Under the pieces are notes generated by a model. It was given only the letters and a program-made list of their open reading frames with translations, did not search any database and was not told where the DNA came from. DNA of 64,000 bases from an uncultured Lactobacillaceae bacterium (lineage in GTDB: Bacteria; Bacillota; Bacilli; Lactobacillales; Lactobacillaceae), in contig CALYPJ010000004.1 of the NCBI GenBank assembly GCA_945273735.1, forward strand, positions 17,986 to 81,985, given 5' to 3'. Positions 26,325 through 36,170 of the stretch are shown here, in pieces. Every line of letters begins with the position of its first letter. Within the stretch, counting starts at the first letter, position 1. Position numbers and translations under genes: made by a program.

Positions 26325-28970
26325 TTAAATTTTTTTAATTGTCATGATTTGCTTTTCAGTTTCAATAATTTTTTCATTAACAACTGTCGCTTTTTGTTGC
26401 TGCTTTTTTACTTCAGTATCAGGGGCCTTAGCTAAAAATCCTGGATTATGAAGTTTTTTATTAATTTTTTGCAATTCTTTATTTAACTTATCTCGAGATT
26501 TATTTAATTTTTCTAATTCAATATCTTTATCTACTAGTCCCGATAGTGGTATAAGAACTGCTCCACCTTTAATAATTACATTAGCTGCTAAAAAATCAAC
26601 TTCTAAATCTTGCTTAATTATTAATTTTTGAGGATTAGTAAAACGTTCAATATATTGTCGATTAGTTTGTAAAAGTTCCAATAATTTTGGGTCATGTAAA
26701 TTCAAATAAAGATCAATCGGTTTACTCAAAGCTACATGGTATTCGCCGCGAATATTTCTTACCGCTTTAATGACTTCAATCAAGGAATTCATTGCTTTAA
26801 TTGCTTCTTGATCTTCAAAACGTGAACTTGGTTGAGGGTATGATTCTTCCATTATCGAAACTTTTTTCTTATTTAACGATTGATAAAGTTTTTCTGTAAC
26901 AAATGGAAGAATTGGATGTAGCAACAATAAAATATGAAAAAGTACATAACTTAAATGCCACTTCTTAGCCTTTTTAATTTCAGCATCATTACCATACAGG
27001 CTTTCTTTAGCCATTTCAATATACCAATCACAAAAATCATTCCAAATGAATTCATATAATATACGACCAACTTCTCCAAACTCAAATTTTTCAAATAAAT
27101 CATTAACTTTTTCAGTAACTTGATTTAAGCGAGCTAAAATAAAGCGATCGGAAAGATCTTGTGATAAATTTTCCGGTAAATTATAAATATTTTCATCACC
27201 ATCTAAATTCATTAAAACAAAACGACTAGCATTCCAAATTTTATTAATAAAATTCCATGATGCATCCATTTTTTCAGTTTGATAACGAATATCTTGGCCA
27301 GGTGTTGATCCAGTAATAAAGAACCACCTTAAAGAATCAGTACTATATTGGTCAATTACTTGCATTGGATCTAATCCGTTTCCCAAAGACTTACTCATCT
27401 TTCTTCCCTGTGAATCTCTGATCAATCCATGTAATATTACATTCTTAAATGGTCTTTGCCCGGTAAACTCTAAACTTTGAAAAATCATGCGAGAAATCCA
27501 AAAGAAGATAAGATCATATCCACTAACCAAAGTATCTACTGGAAAATACTTTTTATAATCTTTTGAATCTGTATCTGGCCAACCTAAAGTTGAAAAAGGC
27601 CATAATGCGGAAGAAAACCAAGTATCCAATACATCTGGATCTTGATCCCAATTTTCACTATCTTCGGGTGCCTTCATTCCAACATAAACTTTTCCGTCAG
27701 TTTTACGATACCAAACTGGAATTCGATGTCCCCACCATAATTGCCTTGAAATAACCCAATCATGAACATTTCCCATCCACTGTAAAAAAGTCTGTTCATA
27801 CTTAGGAGGATAGAAATTAATTCGGTCATCTGTTGATTGATTAGCAATTGCTTGTTGAGCTAATTCTTTCATTCTAACGAACCATTGTGTTGAAAGTCTA
27901 GGCTCAATTTCAACATCTGTGCGTTCAGAATGGCCAACATTATGAATTAATTCTTCTTTCTTTACAAAGTAACCGGCGTTTGTTAAATCATCAGTAATTA
28001 ATTTACGAGCTTGATAACGATCTAAACCCTGATATTTACCTGCAGCTTCATTCAGAGTAGCATCTTTATTCATAATATTTATAACTTTTAAGTGATGCCT
28101 TACACCTACTTCAAAGTCATTAGGATCATGGGCAGGAGTAATTTTTACAACTCCTGTACCATATGATGGGTCAACATATTCATCTGCAATAATTGGCAAT
28201 TTTCGATTAAATATTGGTAAAACTAAATTTTTGCCAATGAAATTAAGATACCTTTTATCATTAGGATTAACAGCAACAGCTGTATCACCTGGAATAGTTT
28301 CAGGACGTGTAGTAGCAATTTGTAAAGAACCACTACCATCTTCTAAAGGATAATTAAAATAATAAAGATATCCTTTCTCTTCTTTATAGATAACTTCAAT
28401 ATCTGACAAAGCAGTTTGCGCTTTAGGATCCCAATTAATAATATATTTTTTTCGGTAAATTAGTCCCTTATTGTAAAGATCAATAAACACTTTTTTAACA
28501 GCATTAGAAAGTCCCTCATCGAGGGTAAAACGCTCTCGAGAATAGTCAAGTGATAATCCTAATTTAGCCCACTGCTCTTTTATTATTTTTGCAAAATCAT
28601 CTTTCCATTTCCATACTTCTTCAATAAATTTTTCTCGTCCTAAATCGTAACGAGAAATTCCCTTTTTTTGCAACATTGCTTCAACTTTAGCTTGAGTTGC
28701 AATTCCAGCATGATCCATTCCAGGTACCCATAAGGCATCAAATCCTTGCATTTTCTTTAATCTAATCAATATATCCTGCAAAGTGGTATCCCATGCATGA
28801 CCAAGATGTAACTTTCCGGTAACATTTGGCGGCGGAATGACTATTGAATAACGTTTTTTCAATGTTCCTTTAGGTTTAAATTCGTCATGGTCTAACCACC
28901 ATTGATAACGACCATCCTCTACCATTTTGCCATCATATTTACTGGCAATTTCTGATTTTTTTTGATCCAT
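26325..28970 (-). CDS. valS: Valyl-tRNA synthetase
   Basis: Class I aminoacyl-tRNA synthetase of 881 residues. It shows [15 protein letters not shown] (HIGH motif, residues about 46-60), an editing domain with [28 protein letters not shown] (KMSKS), and a C-terminal coiled-coil arm ([16 protein letters not shown]). It begins only 22 bp after thiI, so there is no room for the T-box leader that controls many Firmicutes valS genes; expression probably comes from the ezrA promoter. Confidence 0.97.
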   Translation of the reverse strand: MDQKKSEIASKYDGKMVEDGRYQWWLDHDEFKPKGTLKKRYSIVIPPPNVTGKLHLGHAWDTTLQDILIRLKKMQGFDALWVPGMDHAGIATQAKVEAMLQKKGISRYDLGREKFIEEVWKWKDDFAKIIKEQWAKLGLSLDYSRERFTLDEGLSNAVKKVFIDLYNKGLIYRKKYIINWDPKAQTALSDIEVIYKEEKGYLYYFNYPLEDGSGSLQIATTRPETIPGDTAVAVNPNDKRYLNFIGKNLVLPIFNRKLPIIADEYVDPSYGTGVVKITPAHDPNDFEVGVRHHLKVINIMNKDATLNEAAGKYQGLDRYQARKLITDDLTNAGYFVKKEELIHNVGHSERTDVEIEPRLSTQWFVRMKELAQQAIANQSTDDRINFYPPKYEQTFLQWMGNVHDWVISRQLWWGHRIPVWYRKTDGKVYVGMKAPEDSENWDQDPDVLDTWFSSALWPFSTLGWPDTDSKDYKKYFPVDTLVSGYDLIFFWISRMIFQSLEFTGQRPFKNVILHGLIRDSQGRKMSKSLGNGLDPMQVIDQYSTDSLRWFFITGSTPGQDIRYQTEKMDASWNFINKIWNASRFVLMNLDGDENIYNLPENLSQDLSDRFILARLNQVTEKVNDLFEKFEFGEVGRILYEFIWNDFCDWYIEMAKESLYGNDAEIKKAKKWHLSYVLFHILLLLHPILPFVTEKLYQSLNKKKVSIMEESYPQPSSRFEDQEAIKAMNSLIEVIKAVRNIRGEYHVALSKPIDLYLNLHDPKLLELLQTNRQYIERFTNPQKLIIKQDLEVDFLAANVIIKGGAVLIPLSGLVDKDIELEKLNKSRDKLNKELQKINKKLHNPGFLAKAPDTEVKKQQQKATVVNEKIIETEKQIMTIKKI

Positions 28971-28992
28971 ATTTTCACCTTTTCTGAAAAAT

Positions 28993-30213
28993 TTACAATA
29001 AACTTAAAATTTGAGGTTTCTCTTTGGTAAGGTAATTTTGATCAGCTTTTATACTAGTAATTTCAAGTTGATTTAATGATTCTGTCATTAATTGTTCAAC
29101 ATCAATTAATTTTTCATATTCGCGAGCTTTAATCAAATGTGGCTTAGTTTTGGGTTGAGGCGGCGCAAAAATTGTACAACAATCTTCAAAAGGCATAATT
29201 GAAAGATTGAAAGTATCAATTTTTTTAGCTAAAGCAATAATCTCGTTTTTGTCACAAGAAACTAAAGGACGTAATACTGGTGTTGATGTTACATCATTAA
29301 TTGCCATCATACTTTCTAAAGTCTGTGAAGCTACTTGACCCACAGATTCTCCAGTAACAATTGCTAAACCATGTCTTTGGGCCCGAATCTTATCTGCTAA
29401 TCTTAACATCAAACGTCGCTGGACTGTCATCAAATAGCCTTCAGGAACTTTAACTTTAATTTGTTCCTGAATTTTAGCAAAGGGAACGGCAATAAACTGA
29501 ATTGAAGAATTACCCGTATAAGGAATTAATTTTTTAGTTAACTCCTTACTTTTTGCTAAAGCCTGAGGAGATGTATAAGGGGGAGAAAAGAAATGCACCA
29601 TTTCGATACGCATACCTCTTTTTAAAGCCAAATAAGCAGCAACCGGAGAGTCAATCCCTCCTGAAAGCATTACTTGAACTTTCCCAGCAGTTCCAGCCGG
29701 CATACCATGAGCTCCAGGAATTACGTTATCATAAAGATAAACAGCATCTTTTCTAATTTCAATAGTTAATTCAAAGTCTGGCTGATGTACATCTACTTTT
29801 AAACTAGGACAATTTTCTAAAATCAAATCGCCGATTAAATTATTTAAAGCAAATGTACCAATAGAAAAATTTTTATTAATTCTCTTGGTTTTCACTTTAA
29901 AGGTCTTTGAGTAAGGTACTGCCTGCTGTGCTAAAAAAAGACTTGCTTTTTTTATTTTTTCAATAGCTAAGTCTACCCTTATTACTTTACAAATGCTTTG
30001 AATTCCAAAAATTGTTTGCAGTTTTTTTATAATTGGTTGTGGATCTTCCCCATTAAGCAAAATATGTAAATGATCCCGACCAGCCTTTATAGTAATTGGA
30101 AACTTTATTAATTTTTTCTTGATATCAATTCTCAAATGCTCAATAAATTGCCGGCGATTTTTTCCCTTAGTTGAAAGCTCACCATAGCGAACCATTAATT
30201 CATTATATTCCAT
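28993..30213 (-). CDS. thiI: tRNA 4-thiouridine synthase ThiI
   Basis: Makes 4-thiouridine at position 8 of tRNA and can supply sulfur for thiamine. The protein has an N-terminal ferredoxin-like and THUMP domain (to about residue 165) and a PP-loop pyrophosphatase domain with [15 protein letters not shown] (about 181-195). No rhodanese extension is present, as is usual in Gram-positive bacteria, where the neighbouring NifS-like desulfurase provides the sulfur. The start touches the stop of that gene. Confidence 0.94.
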   Translation of the reverse strand: MEYNELMVRYGELSTKGKNRRQFIEHLRIDIKKKLIKFPITIKAGRDHLHILLNGEDPQPIIKKLQTIFGIQSICKVIRVDLAIEKIKKASLFLAQQAVPYSKTFKVKTKRINKNFSIGTFALNNLIGDLILENCPSLKVDVHQPDFELTIEIRKDAVYLYDNVIPGAHGMPAGTAGKVQVMLSGGIDSPVAAYLALKRGMRIEMVHFFSPPYTSPQALAKSKELTKKLIPYTGNSSIQFIAVPFAKIQEQIKVKVPEGYLMTVQRRLMLRLADKIRAQRHGLAIVTGESVGQVASQTLESMMAINDVTSTPVLRPLVSCDKNEIIALAKKIDTFNLSIMPFEDCCTIFAPPQPKTKPHLIKAREYEKLIDVEQLMTESLNQLEITSIKADQNYLTKEKPQILSLL

Positions 30214-31358
30214 TAAATAAATACCTTCAGTTTATCTTTCATCTTTTCTAGTTGATTCACAAAATTTTTCATTTCGGAAATGTCATTCTGTGGTCCTAAA
30301 CTAACTCTTAATTCTCCCTTAATGACTTCATCAGGTTCTTTCATTGCCATTAAAACATGAGATGGTTGATTTCTGTTTGACGCACAAGCACTAGTTGTAG
30401 AAATAAAAGTTCCTTGAGCTTCCAAGTAGTGAATTACCGTTTCCCCTTTTACCCCAATTAAAGCAAATGAAATAATTGATGGTGTATAAATTTTTGAATT
30501 TTTGGAAATAACATAAAAGTCAGGATCTTTATCCAAAAAATTCAATAAAATATTTTTCATTTCAATATATTTTTTTTGACATTGATTAATATTATCAAAA
30601 CTTAATCGTAAAGCTTTAGCCATTGCAGCTATAGCAGGAATATTTTCCGTTCCTCCACGTAAACCATTTTCTTGTCCTCCACCGGCTATTAAAGGATCAA
30701 AATGTCGATTAGGATGATAGATGACAAACCCAACTCCTCTTGGCCCACGAAATTTATGACCTGAAAAGCTTAAAAAGTCAATTCGATCATTTAAATAAAT
30801 TGATTCTAACTGTTTTCCTATTGCTTGAACTGCATCTACATGAAAAACAATTTGGGGATATTTTTGCAAAATATCTGATAATTCATCCAAAGGTTGAATT
30901 GCACCAGTCTCATTATTAACAGCCATAATCGATACTAAAATAGTATCATTACGAATTGCGTTACTAAGAGTTTCTGGCCTGATTTGACCATTTTTATCTG
31001 GAGATAGATAAGTTACTTCAAATCCTTCTTTTTCAAGTTGCTTTGCTGCATTTAATACAGCAGCATGTTCAATTGCACTGACAATAATGTGATGACCACT
31101 GAACTTTCGATTATGAGCAACACCTTTAATTATAAGATTATCACCTTCAGATCCACCACTAGTAAAAAGTACTTCCCGATTTTTAAGATTTAAGATATCT
31201 TTAATTTGTTGGCGAGATAATTCTAAAACTTCAGTTGCTTTACGTCCTAATTGATGTAAACTTGAAGGATTTCCTGGATAATTTTGTGAAACTTTAACAA
31301 AAGTATCCAAAACTCGAGGATCAATTGGAGTAGTTGCACTATTATCAAAATAAATCAT
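30213..31358 (-). CDS. Cysteine desulfurase (NifS/IscS-like, ThiI partner)
   Basis: PLP-dependent enzyme of 381 residues releasing sulfur from cysteine. It shows IYFDNSATTPIDP at the N-terminus, the PLP lysine in FLSFSGHKFRGPRGVGF (about residues 196-212), and the reactive cysteine in TTSACASNRN (about 324-333). Position immediately before thiI indicates a role in tRNA thiolation, as for B. subtilis NifZ-ThiI; the separate sufS in this window would serve Fe-S assembly. It overlaps ezrA by 4 bp. Confidence 0.93.
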   Translation of the reverse strand: MIYFDNSATTPIDPRVLDTFVKVSQNYPGNPSSLHQLGRKATEVLELSRQQIKDILNLKNREVLFTSGGSEGDNLIIKGVAHNRKFSGHHIIVSAIEHAAVLNAAKQLEKEGFEVTYLSPDKNGQIRPETLSNAIRNDTILVSIMAVNNETGAIQPLDELSDILQKYPQIVFHVDAVQAIGKQLESIYLNDRIDFLSFSGHKFRGPRGVGFVIYHPNRHFDPLIAGGGQENGLRGGTENIPAIAAMAKALRLSFDNINQCQKKYIEMKNILLNFLDKDPDFYVISKNSKIYTPSIISFALIGVKGETVIHYLEAQGTFISTTSACASNRNQPSHVLMAMKEPDEVIKGELRVSLGPQNDISEMKNFVNQLEKMKDKLKVFI

Positions 31359-33103
31359 AAATTCTTTTCATTCGGCTCCATTTCATTTAATTTTAAATTT
31401 AACTGATCATGATCATCATAATTATCTATAATTTCTTGAAAAGCTCCTGGCTTAATTAGCTCTAATTCTTTAGCTAAAATATTCATTGAAGCTTCATAAT
31501 CATATTTTTTTGAATAAATTTGTTTAGCTTGGTTAATTTTAGTAGTTACTTCTGGTCGTTTAGATTGATGTTGAATTACATTTTGAATCAAAATTTCCGT
31601 TAATCGAGAATTTTTAACGATTTCATTCGTGCGATCTGCTAAAGATAGTAAATCTTCTTGCAGCATATTCGCAACCTTTTTAATATCAGTTAGATTAATC
31701 TTATCAGTTTGCAAAAGGTTATGAAATTTTTTTAGCTCATTATTTACTACTAAATAAAATTCTTGATAATCTTGAGGCACTCCTGGTAAATTCTCTTTTT
31801 CAACGTATCTAACAATAACCTTTAAAGCTGACTCATCTACTAATAGATCCTTTTTGTAAACAGATAAATCCTGATAATCTTGAGCGACTAAATTTGCAAT
31901 TTTTACTTGATTTTTTTCAATTTCAGTTAATTCTTTTCGATACAATTCAAAGTTTCGATTAATTACACTAAAAACTGCTTCTTTATCAAAAACCTTTTGC
32001 ATGTCACGATTATAGTTCAAACGAATATCTTCAATTTGAATTTCAAACTTAGTTACTTTTTTGAGTTCTTCATCTGGAATTACAAAAACATTTGCACAAT
32101 GATATACTGTATCCCTTAACGAACGATTTTGCCTCTCTGCATGAACAATAAATTGATAAAGTTCAGTTTTATCACGTTGAACTTGCCGCCGAGAATTATA
32201 TTCACGCTGTAAAATGGTATATAACTTTTTAATTTTTTTCGAAATTTTAGCACAATTCTGTTGAATGTCAGTTACAGCTGCCTGGTTTAAAAGTTCAATT
32301 GTTTGATTAAGAGAATTTTGCAAATCTAAAAGTTGATCATCAAAATCATCATCAATAAAACAATACCCTAAATTTTTAAATTTGACATAAGTAGTTTTAA
32401 TTTCATCAATCTGTTCCGGAAAGCTTTTATTTAAAAGTTCATATAAATCGGCAATTTCTTGCATATCGTGATTTAAATCTTCAGTTTCTTTTTTTACAAC
32501 TGTAAATTGAACTTTCGCTTTTGCATAATCACCACTTAAATAAACCTGTTGCACTTGATCATAATTTTCATCAATTCTTGCCAATCGGTGTTCTAAATTA
32601 TCTTGAGCCGGACCATAAGCGTAGCCTTGTGAGAGAATCTTTCTTTTTACCGTGCTCAAATCGTCATTAATTTGACTCATCAATTCTTTATCCTGATTTT
32701 GCACGTTTTGAATTTGAGATAAAGCAGATTGAATTTTAGTTAATAAATCTTGAGCTTCTTTAATCCTTTTTTCTAATTCTGCAATTTTGCGACGACTCTG
32801 AAAAAATTGAAATTTATTATTTGAATCTTCTGCTTCAAAAAAGAAAGTTTCTAGATCAACTAATTTTCGATTCTTTAAATGATTGTACTCCTGCTGCAAA
32901 CGGTTTAAACTAGCTAAACTCTCTCCAGTAGGATTTTCTTGTTCAAGTTTAGTAAATTCTTCATCAAGATGGTGATCCAATAAATGATTCTTTTCTTGAT
33001 CTAACGCTTCAATTTTTAAATTAACTCGTCGTTGATAAAAAATCACTCCTAGCCAAACTAAGAGGATAAAGATAAAAACGATAAAAACAATGATCCACCA
33101 CAT
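31355..33103 (-). CDS. ezrA: Septation ring formation regulator EzrA
   Basis: A 582-residue protein with one N-terminal membrane anchor (IIVFIVFIFILLVWLGVIF) followed by almost continuous alpha-helical, coiled-coil sequence, the spectrin-like arrangement of EzrA, which restrains FtsZ ring formation. The RRKIAELEKRIKEAQDLL and PEQIDEIKTTYVKFKNLGY segments fit the family. It is the first gene of an ezrA-desulfurase-thiI-valS-radC operon and is divergent from rpsD, an arrangement conserved in lactobacilli. Confidence 0.92.
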   Translation of the reverse strand: MWWIIVFIVFIFILLVWLGVIFYQRRVNLKIEALDQEKNHLLDHHLDEEFTKLEQENPTGESLASLNRLQQEYNHLKNRKLVDLETFFFEAEDSNNKFQFFQSRRKIAELEKRIKEAQDLLTKIQSALSQIQNVQNQDKELMSQINDDLSTVKRKILSQGYAYGPAQDNLEHRLARIDENYDQVQQVYLSGDYAKAKVQFTVVKKETEDLNHDMQEIADLYELLNKSFPEQIDEIKTTYVKFKNLGYCFIDDDFDDQLLDLQNSLNQTIELLNQAAVTDIQQNCAKISKKIKKLYTILQREYNSRRQVQRDKTELYQFIVHAERQNRSLRDTVYHCANVFVIPDEELKKVTKFEIQIEDIRLNYNRDMQKVFDKEAVFSVINRNFELYRKELTEIEKNQVKIANLVAQDYQDLSVYKKDLLVDESALKVIVRYVEKENLPGVPQDYQEFYLVVNNELKKFHNLLQTDKINLTDIKKVANMLQEDLLSLADRTNEIVKNSRLTEILIQNVIQHQSKRPEVTTKINQAKQIYSKKYDYEASMNILAKELELIKPGAFQEIIDNYDDHDQLNLKLNEMEPNEKNL

Positions 33104-33133
33104 AGTATATTAAAGCCTCTCTTAATATGATAA

Positions 33134-33142
33134 ATTATACCA
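33134..33142 (-). promoter_or_regulatory. Extended -10 promoter for the ezrA operon
   Basis: TGGTATAAT on the minus strand: a perfect TATAAT (33139-33134) with the extended TG. The ezrA start codon is about 30 bases downstream. No good -35 box is visible, which extended -10 promoters do not need. Confidence 0.6.
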
Positions 33143-33176
33143 AATTACTACCACGATAAAAAATTTTATTCATAAA

Positions 33177-33205
33177 TTGACTGTATGACACAAATCAAGT
33201 AAAAT
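33177..33205 (+). promoter_or_regulatory. rpsD promoter
   Basis: TTGACT (33177-33182), a 17-base spacer and TAAAAT (33200-33205). Transcription should begin near 33212, giving a leader of about 160 bases before rpsD. Confidence 0.75.
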
Positions 33206-33211
33206 ATTCCA

Positions 33212-33370
33212 CTGTGTAGAATAGCAGCAATCATCTGATCGGACGTCAACAATTTACACATTTATTTAAAGGAATGAGTAACTTTGCTGCTAAAGTGAAA
33301 ATTAGGATAAATTGTACGAGATTGAGATGGTAGTTATTTTACTCCAAGACAAATAAATTGGAGGAACAAA
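33212..33370 (+). promoter_or_regulatory. rpsD 5' leader, probable S4 autoregulatory structure
   Basis: TGTGTA (33213-33218) can pair with TACACA (33255-33260), and AGCAGCAA (33223-33230) with TTGCTGCT (33284-33291). The two helices interlock, so they would form a pseudoknot if both exist together. Close to the gene, CTCCAA (33342-33347) pairs with TTGGAG (33358-33363), covering the ribosome binding site GGAGG (33360-33364). Known: Firmicutes rpsD is feedback-controlled by S4 through its leader. The pairing scheme is read by eye. Confidence 0.65.
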
Positions 33371-33985
33371 ATGTCTCGAAATATTAAACCAGTTTGGAAA
33401 CAATCAAGAAGACTGGGTTACTCTTTACTTGGTACAGGTAAAGAATTACAGCGCAAGCCTTATGCTCCTGGTGATCATGGACGAAATAATCGCTCTAAGC
33501 CGTCAGAATATGCAACTCAACTTAGAGAGAAACAAAAGGTTCGTTTAATGTACGGTTTAAACGAACGACAATTTCAAAACTTGTTTGTTCGTGCTGGCAA
33601 AATTAAAAGTGAATACACTCATGGTGAAAATCTTTTAAACTTGTTAGAATCTAGGCTAGACAATTTAGTCTATAAAATGGGATTTGCTTTAACTAGAAAG
33701 CAAGCTCGCCAAATGGTAAACCATGGACATGTAATAGTAGATGGTAAAAGAGTTGATATCCCATCATACATAGTAAAACCTGGTCAAGTTATTAGTTTAA
33801 AAGAAAAATCTAAAAATTTGGATATAGTAAAAACTGCAATTGACAGTACTGTTAGCCGCCCTAATTATGTAACTTTTGATGATAAAAAGTTAGAAGGTAC
33901 CTTTGTTAGAGAACCAGTACGTGATGAATTAGATCCTGATATTGATGAACAGTTAATTGTTGAGTACTATAATAAGCGACTTTAA
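33371..33985 (+). CDS. rpsD: 30S ribosomal protein S4
   Basis: A 204-residue uS4 protein. The N-terminus has [19 protein letters not shown] and the internal S4 RNA-binding domain lies in [19 protein letters not shown], followed by [20 protein letters not shown] (about residues 95-135). It initiates 30S assembly and, in Firmicutes, represses its own synthesis; a folded leader is visible upstream. Unlike the alpha-operon copy of proteobacteria it stands alone, opposite ezrA. A 6S-like RNA gene follows on the same strand. Confidence 0.97.
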   Translation: MSRNIKPVWKQSRRLGYSLLGTGKELQRKPYAPGDHGRNNRSKPSEYATQLREKQKVRLMYGLNERQFQNLFVRAGKIKSEYTHGENLLNLLESRLDNLVYKMGFALTRKQARQMVNHGHVIVDGKRVDIPSYIVKPGQVISLKEKSKNLDIVKTAIDSTVSRPNYVTFDDKKLEGTFVREPVRDELDPDIDEQLIVEYYNKRL

Positions 33986-33995
33986 TCTTTTTCTA

Positions 33996-34024
33996 TTGTT
34001 GAATAATAGTATTTGTGCTATATT
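33996..34024 (+). promoter_or_regulatory. Promoter of the 6S-like RNA
   Basis: TTGTTG (33996-34001), 17-base spacer, TATATT (34019-34024) with an extended TG at 34016-34017. It lies just after the rpsD stop and places the RNA start near 34031. Confidence 0.6.
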
Positions 34025-34030
34025 GATAAT

Positions 34031-34243
34031 AATCCCTAATGTTCGAACTGAGTCAAACATTGTGTTGACCGACAACCATTGATTATTGGGAATGAATCGC
34101 ATTTGTTAAGATAGGCCTGGCACAAAGGTAATTAAAGCAAATGAAAATAGTTCCCACTTATTTTAATCGCGGGATCAACCAAATCAACTCAGTGAACGGC
34201 ATCAAGAGAGATTAATAAACTGGAAAATTCCAGTTTATTTTTT
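34031..34243 (+). ncRNA. ssrS: Probable 6S RNA (SsrS)
   Basis: A non-coding stretch with its own promoter and terminator folds end to end. AATCCCT (34031-34037) pairs with AGAGATT at about 34207-34213 with one mismatch; CTGAGT pairs with ACTCAG; GTTGA-CCG with CGG-GATCAAC; TGGGAA with TTCCCA; and CATTTG with CAAATG near the tip. Between CTGAGT and GTTGA a large unpaired bubble opens, as in 6S RNA. The inferred mature length of about 183 bases fits. 6S RNA binds housekeeping RNA polymerase. Position near a universal stress gene also suits lactobacillar ssrS. Identity is inference from fold and context. Confidence 0.6.
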
Positions 34244-34245
34244 TA
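34214..34245 (+). terminator. Rho-independent terminator after the 6S-like RNA
   Basis: AATAAACTGGAA and TTCCAGTTTATT form a 12-bp perfect stem, followed by a run of seven Ts. Confidence 0.88.
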
Positions 34246-34257
34246 AGGTTAACTATT

Positions 34258-34515
34258 ATGATAAAAATATTATTTAGTATTTATGCGATTTTAATAAGTT
34301 TATGCGGTATATTCATAACTATCAAGCGTAACTTTTTACAATTATCACTGTATCAAGTTCTTTCATATATTTTATCTATTGCAGTTATCGTTATAATTAC
34401 CATTTGTGCAGTTATTACCGAAAATGCGTGGTTAGAATTTTTTTCACTAATTTTTGGTGTAATCATAACTTTTACTATCAATCGAATTTTAATTAAATCT
34501 ATGAAAAACAAATAA
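34258..34515 (+). CDS. Small membrane protein of unknown function
   Basis: An 85-residue hydrophobic protein with about three membrane segments (residues 3-22, 30-53 and 58-77), a short basic C-terminus (KSMKNK) and an AAGG ribosome binding site nine bases upstream. I do not recognise the family. It sits between the 6S-like RNA terminator and the universal stress gene, so it would need read-through or a promoter of its own within the terminator region. The spacing and start signals support a real gene. Confidence 0.6.
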   Translation: MIKILFSIYAILISLCGIFITIKRNFLQLSLYQVLSYILSIAVIVIITICAVITENAWLEFFSLIFGVIITFTINRILIKSMKNK

Positions 34516-34581
34516 ACACTTTTTATAAATTAAGCTATCTTTTTACTTCAAAAAAATATGACAATTTTCGAAAGGGAAAAA

Positions 34582-35007
34582 ATGGTTTATCAAAATATCC
34601 TAACAGCATTTGATGGTTCTAAACTATCTTTTTTAGCCTTTGAAAAAGCTATTAATCTTGCAAAAAAAACAAAAGCTAATTTAGATATAATTGCAGTGAT
34701 TGATAATCAACTTTTAAAAGATGTATCAAGTTTTGATACCGATGCCTTGCACCGAATAACTGATGGAGTTAAAAATCAAATAAGTTCTTTAGTTGAAAAA
34801 GCGAAGGAAAAAAATATCGTAACAAATAAATATATAGAATTAGGAAATCCTAAAATAATTATTAGTCAAGACCGCTTCGCTAATCCTCACGATTTAATTG
34901 TTATGGGTGCTACAGGGATGAGCAAAGTTGAAAAATTATTTGTTGGTTCTGTAACTGAATATGTTGTACAACATTCCAGCTGTAATTGCTTAATAGTAAA
35001 AAAATAA
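34582..35007 (+). CDS. Universal stress protein UspA family
   Basis: A 141-residue UspA-fold protein: YQNILTAFDGSKLSFLAFEKAI at the N-terminus and the ATP-binding motif GATGMSKVEKLFVGSVTEYVV (G-2x-G-9x-G-S/T type) at about residues 112-132. The frame begins further upstream at 34558, but AAAGGG lies just before the ATG at 34582 and that start gives the normal family length, so I use it. Role in stress survival is by family. Confidence 0.88.
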   Translation: MVYQNILTAFDGSKLSFLAFEKAINLAKKTKANLDIIAVIDNQLLKDVSSFDTDALHRITDGVKNQISSLVEKAKEKNIVTNKYIELGNPKIIISQDRFANPHDLIVMGATGMSKVEKLFVGSVTEYVVQHSSCNCLIVKK

Positions 35008-35022
35008 CCTAAACTACAAAAC

Positions 35023-35070
35023 AAAAAAGAATTCAAATTTTATATAGAAAAAAATTTGAATTCTTTTTTT
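35023..35070. terminator. Bidirectional terminator between usp and ilvE
   Basis: AAAAAAGAATTCAAATTT and AAATTTGAATTCTTTTTT form an 18-bp perfect stem between convergent genes, with A and T runs on both sides. Confidence 0.9.
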
Positions 35071-35079
35071 ATAATTGTT

Positions 35080-36111
35080 TTATTTGCCTAAATCAATAAC
35101 CCATCCTTCCGGTCCAGTTTCAGTACCAAATTGAATTCCGGTTAAACGATTATAGAGTTTTAGTGTAATCGGACCGGGTTCAGTTTCAGAATAAAAAACG
35201 TGCTTTTCCCCTTGATTGGTAATAGATCCAACCGGAGAAATTACTGCAGCAGTACCCATTGCTCCTGCTTCTGCAAATAAATCAAGATCATTAATTGAAA
35301 TTTGAACTTGTGCAGGTTTCAAGCCCATTTCTTTCGATAAATCTAAAACTGATAGCTTAGTAATAGAAGGTAAAATTGATGGTGATTTAGGAGTTAAGAA
35401 TTGTCCAAGTTTAGTAATTCCAAAAAAATTAGCAGATCCTAGTTCTTCAATATACTCATGATGAATTGGATCAAGATATACTACGTCAGAATAACCAGTT
35501 TCATGAGCTTTTGATCCTGGTAATAAACTAGCAGCATAATTTCCACCTACTTTAGCTCGCCCAGTTCCACCATGAGCTGCTCGGTCATACTGTGACGTTA
35601 CAAAAGCTGTGGGTGTTAGCCCTCCTTTAAAATATGGCCCAACTGGAGTAGCATAAATATTCAACATATATTCTTTACCTGGTTGTACACCAACAACCGA
35701 GTCAATTGCAATCATCAAAGGCCTTAAGTAAAGTGTTGCTCCTGTACCATAAGGCGGGACAAATTCTTTATTTGCTAAAACCACTTGCTTAATTGCTTCA
35801 ACAAAACGATCTACTGGAAATTCCGGCATTAATAAACGTTTAGCTGAACGGTTCATCCGTTTTCCATTTTCATTAGGTCGAAAAAGGTTAATTCCACCGT
35901 CGGGACGACGATAAGCCTTTAATCCTTCAAAAACTTGTTGTCCATAATGAATTGAAGGTGAAGCTTCTGATAAAGAAATTTGAGAATCAGTGACTAATTT
36001 ACCCTCTTCCCACCTTCCGTTACGGTAAAACGTACGAAACCTAAATGGTAAATCATGATATGAAAAATCTAGATTAGCCCAATCAAAATCTGTTGGTTTA
36101 GCTTTACTCAC
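35080..36111 (-). CDS. ilvE: Branched-chain-amino-acid aminotransferase
   Basis: PLP fold type IV transaminase that interconverts Leu, Ile and Val with their 2-oxo acids. Residues seen: HYGQQVFEGLKAYRRPDG, the PLP lysine in GTGRAKVGGNYAASLLP, and EELGSANFFGI. The frame extends to an ATG at 36141, but a GTG at 36111 has AAGGGGGA nine bases upstream and yields MSKAKPTDFDW, the usual start of lactic acid bacterial enzymes; 343 residues is standard. It is the last gene before a strong terminator and lies 59 bp beyond the suf-linked methyltransferase gene. Confidence 0.94.
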   Translation of the reverse strand: MSKAKPTDFDWANLDFSYHDLPFRFRTFYRNGRWEEGKLVTDSQISLSEASPSIHYGQQVFEGLKAYRRPDGGINLFRPNENGKRMNRSAKRLLMPEFPVDRFVEAIKQVVLANKEFVPPYGTGATLYLRPLMIAIDSVVGVQPGKEYMLNIYATPVGPYFKGGLTPTAFVTSQYDRAAHGGTGRAKVGGNYAASLLPGSKAHETGYSDVVYLDPIHHEYIEELGSANFFGITKLGQFLTPKSPSILPSITKLSVLDLSKEMGLKPAQVQISINDLDLFAEAGAMGTAAVISPVGSITNQGEKHVFYSETEPGPITLKLYNRLTGIQFGTETGPEGWVIDLGK

Positions 36112-36170
36112 TAAATTAAATCCCCCTTTATTTTTAAACATTTTTCTGCATAAAAGTAATTTTATTACAA

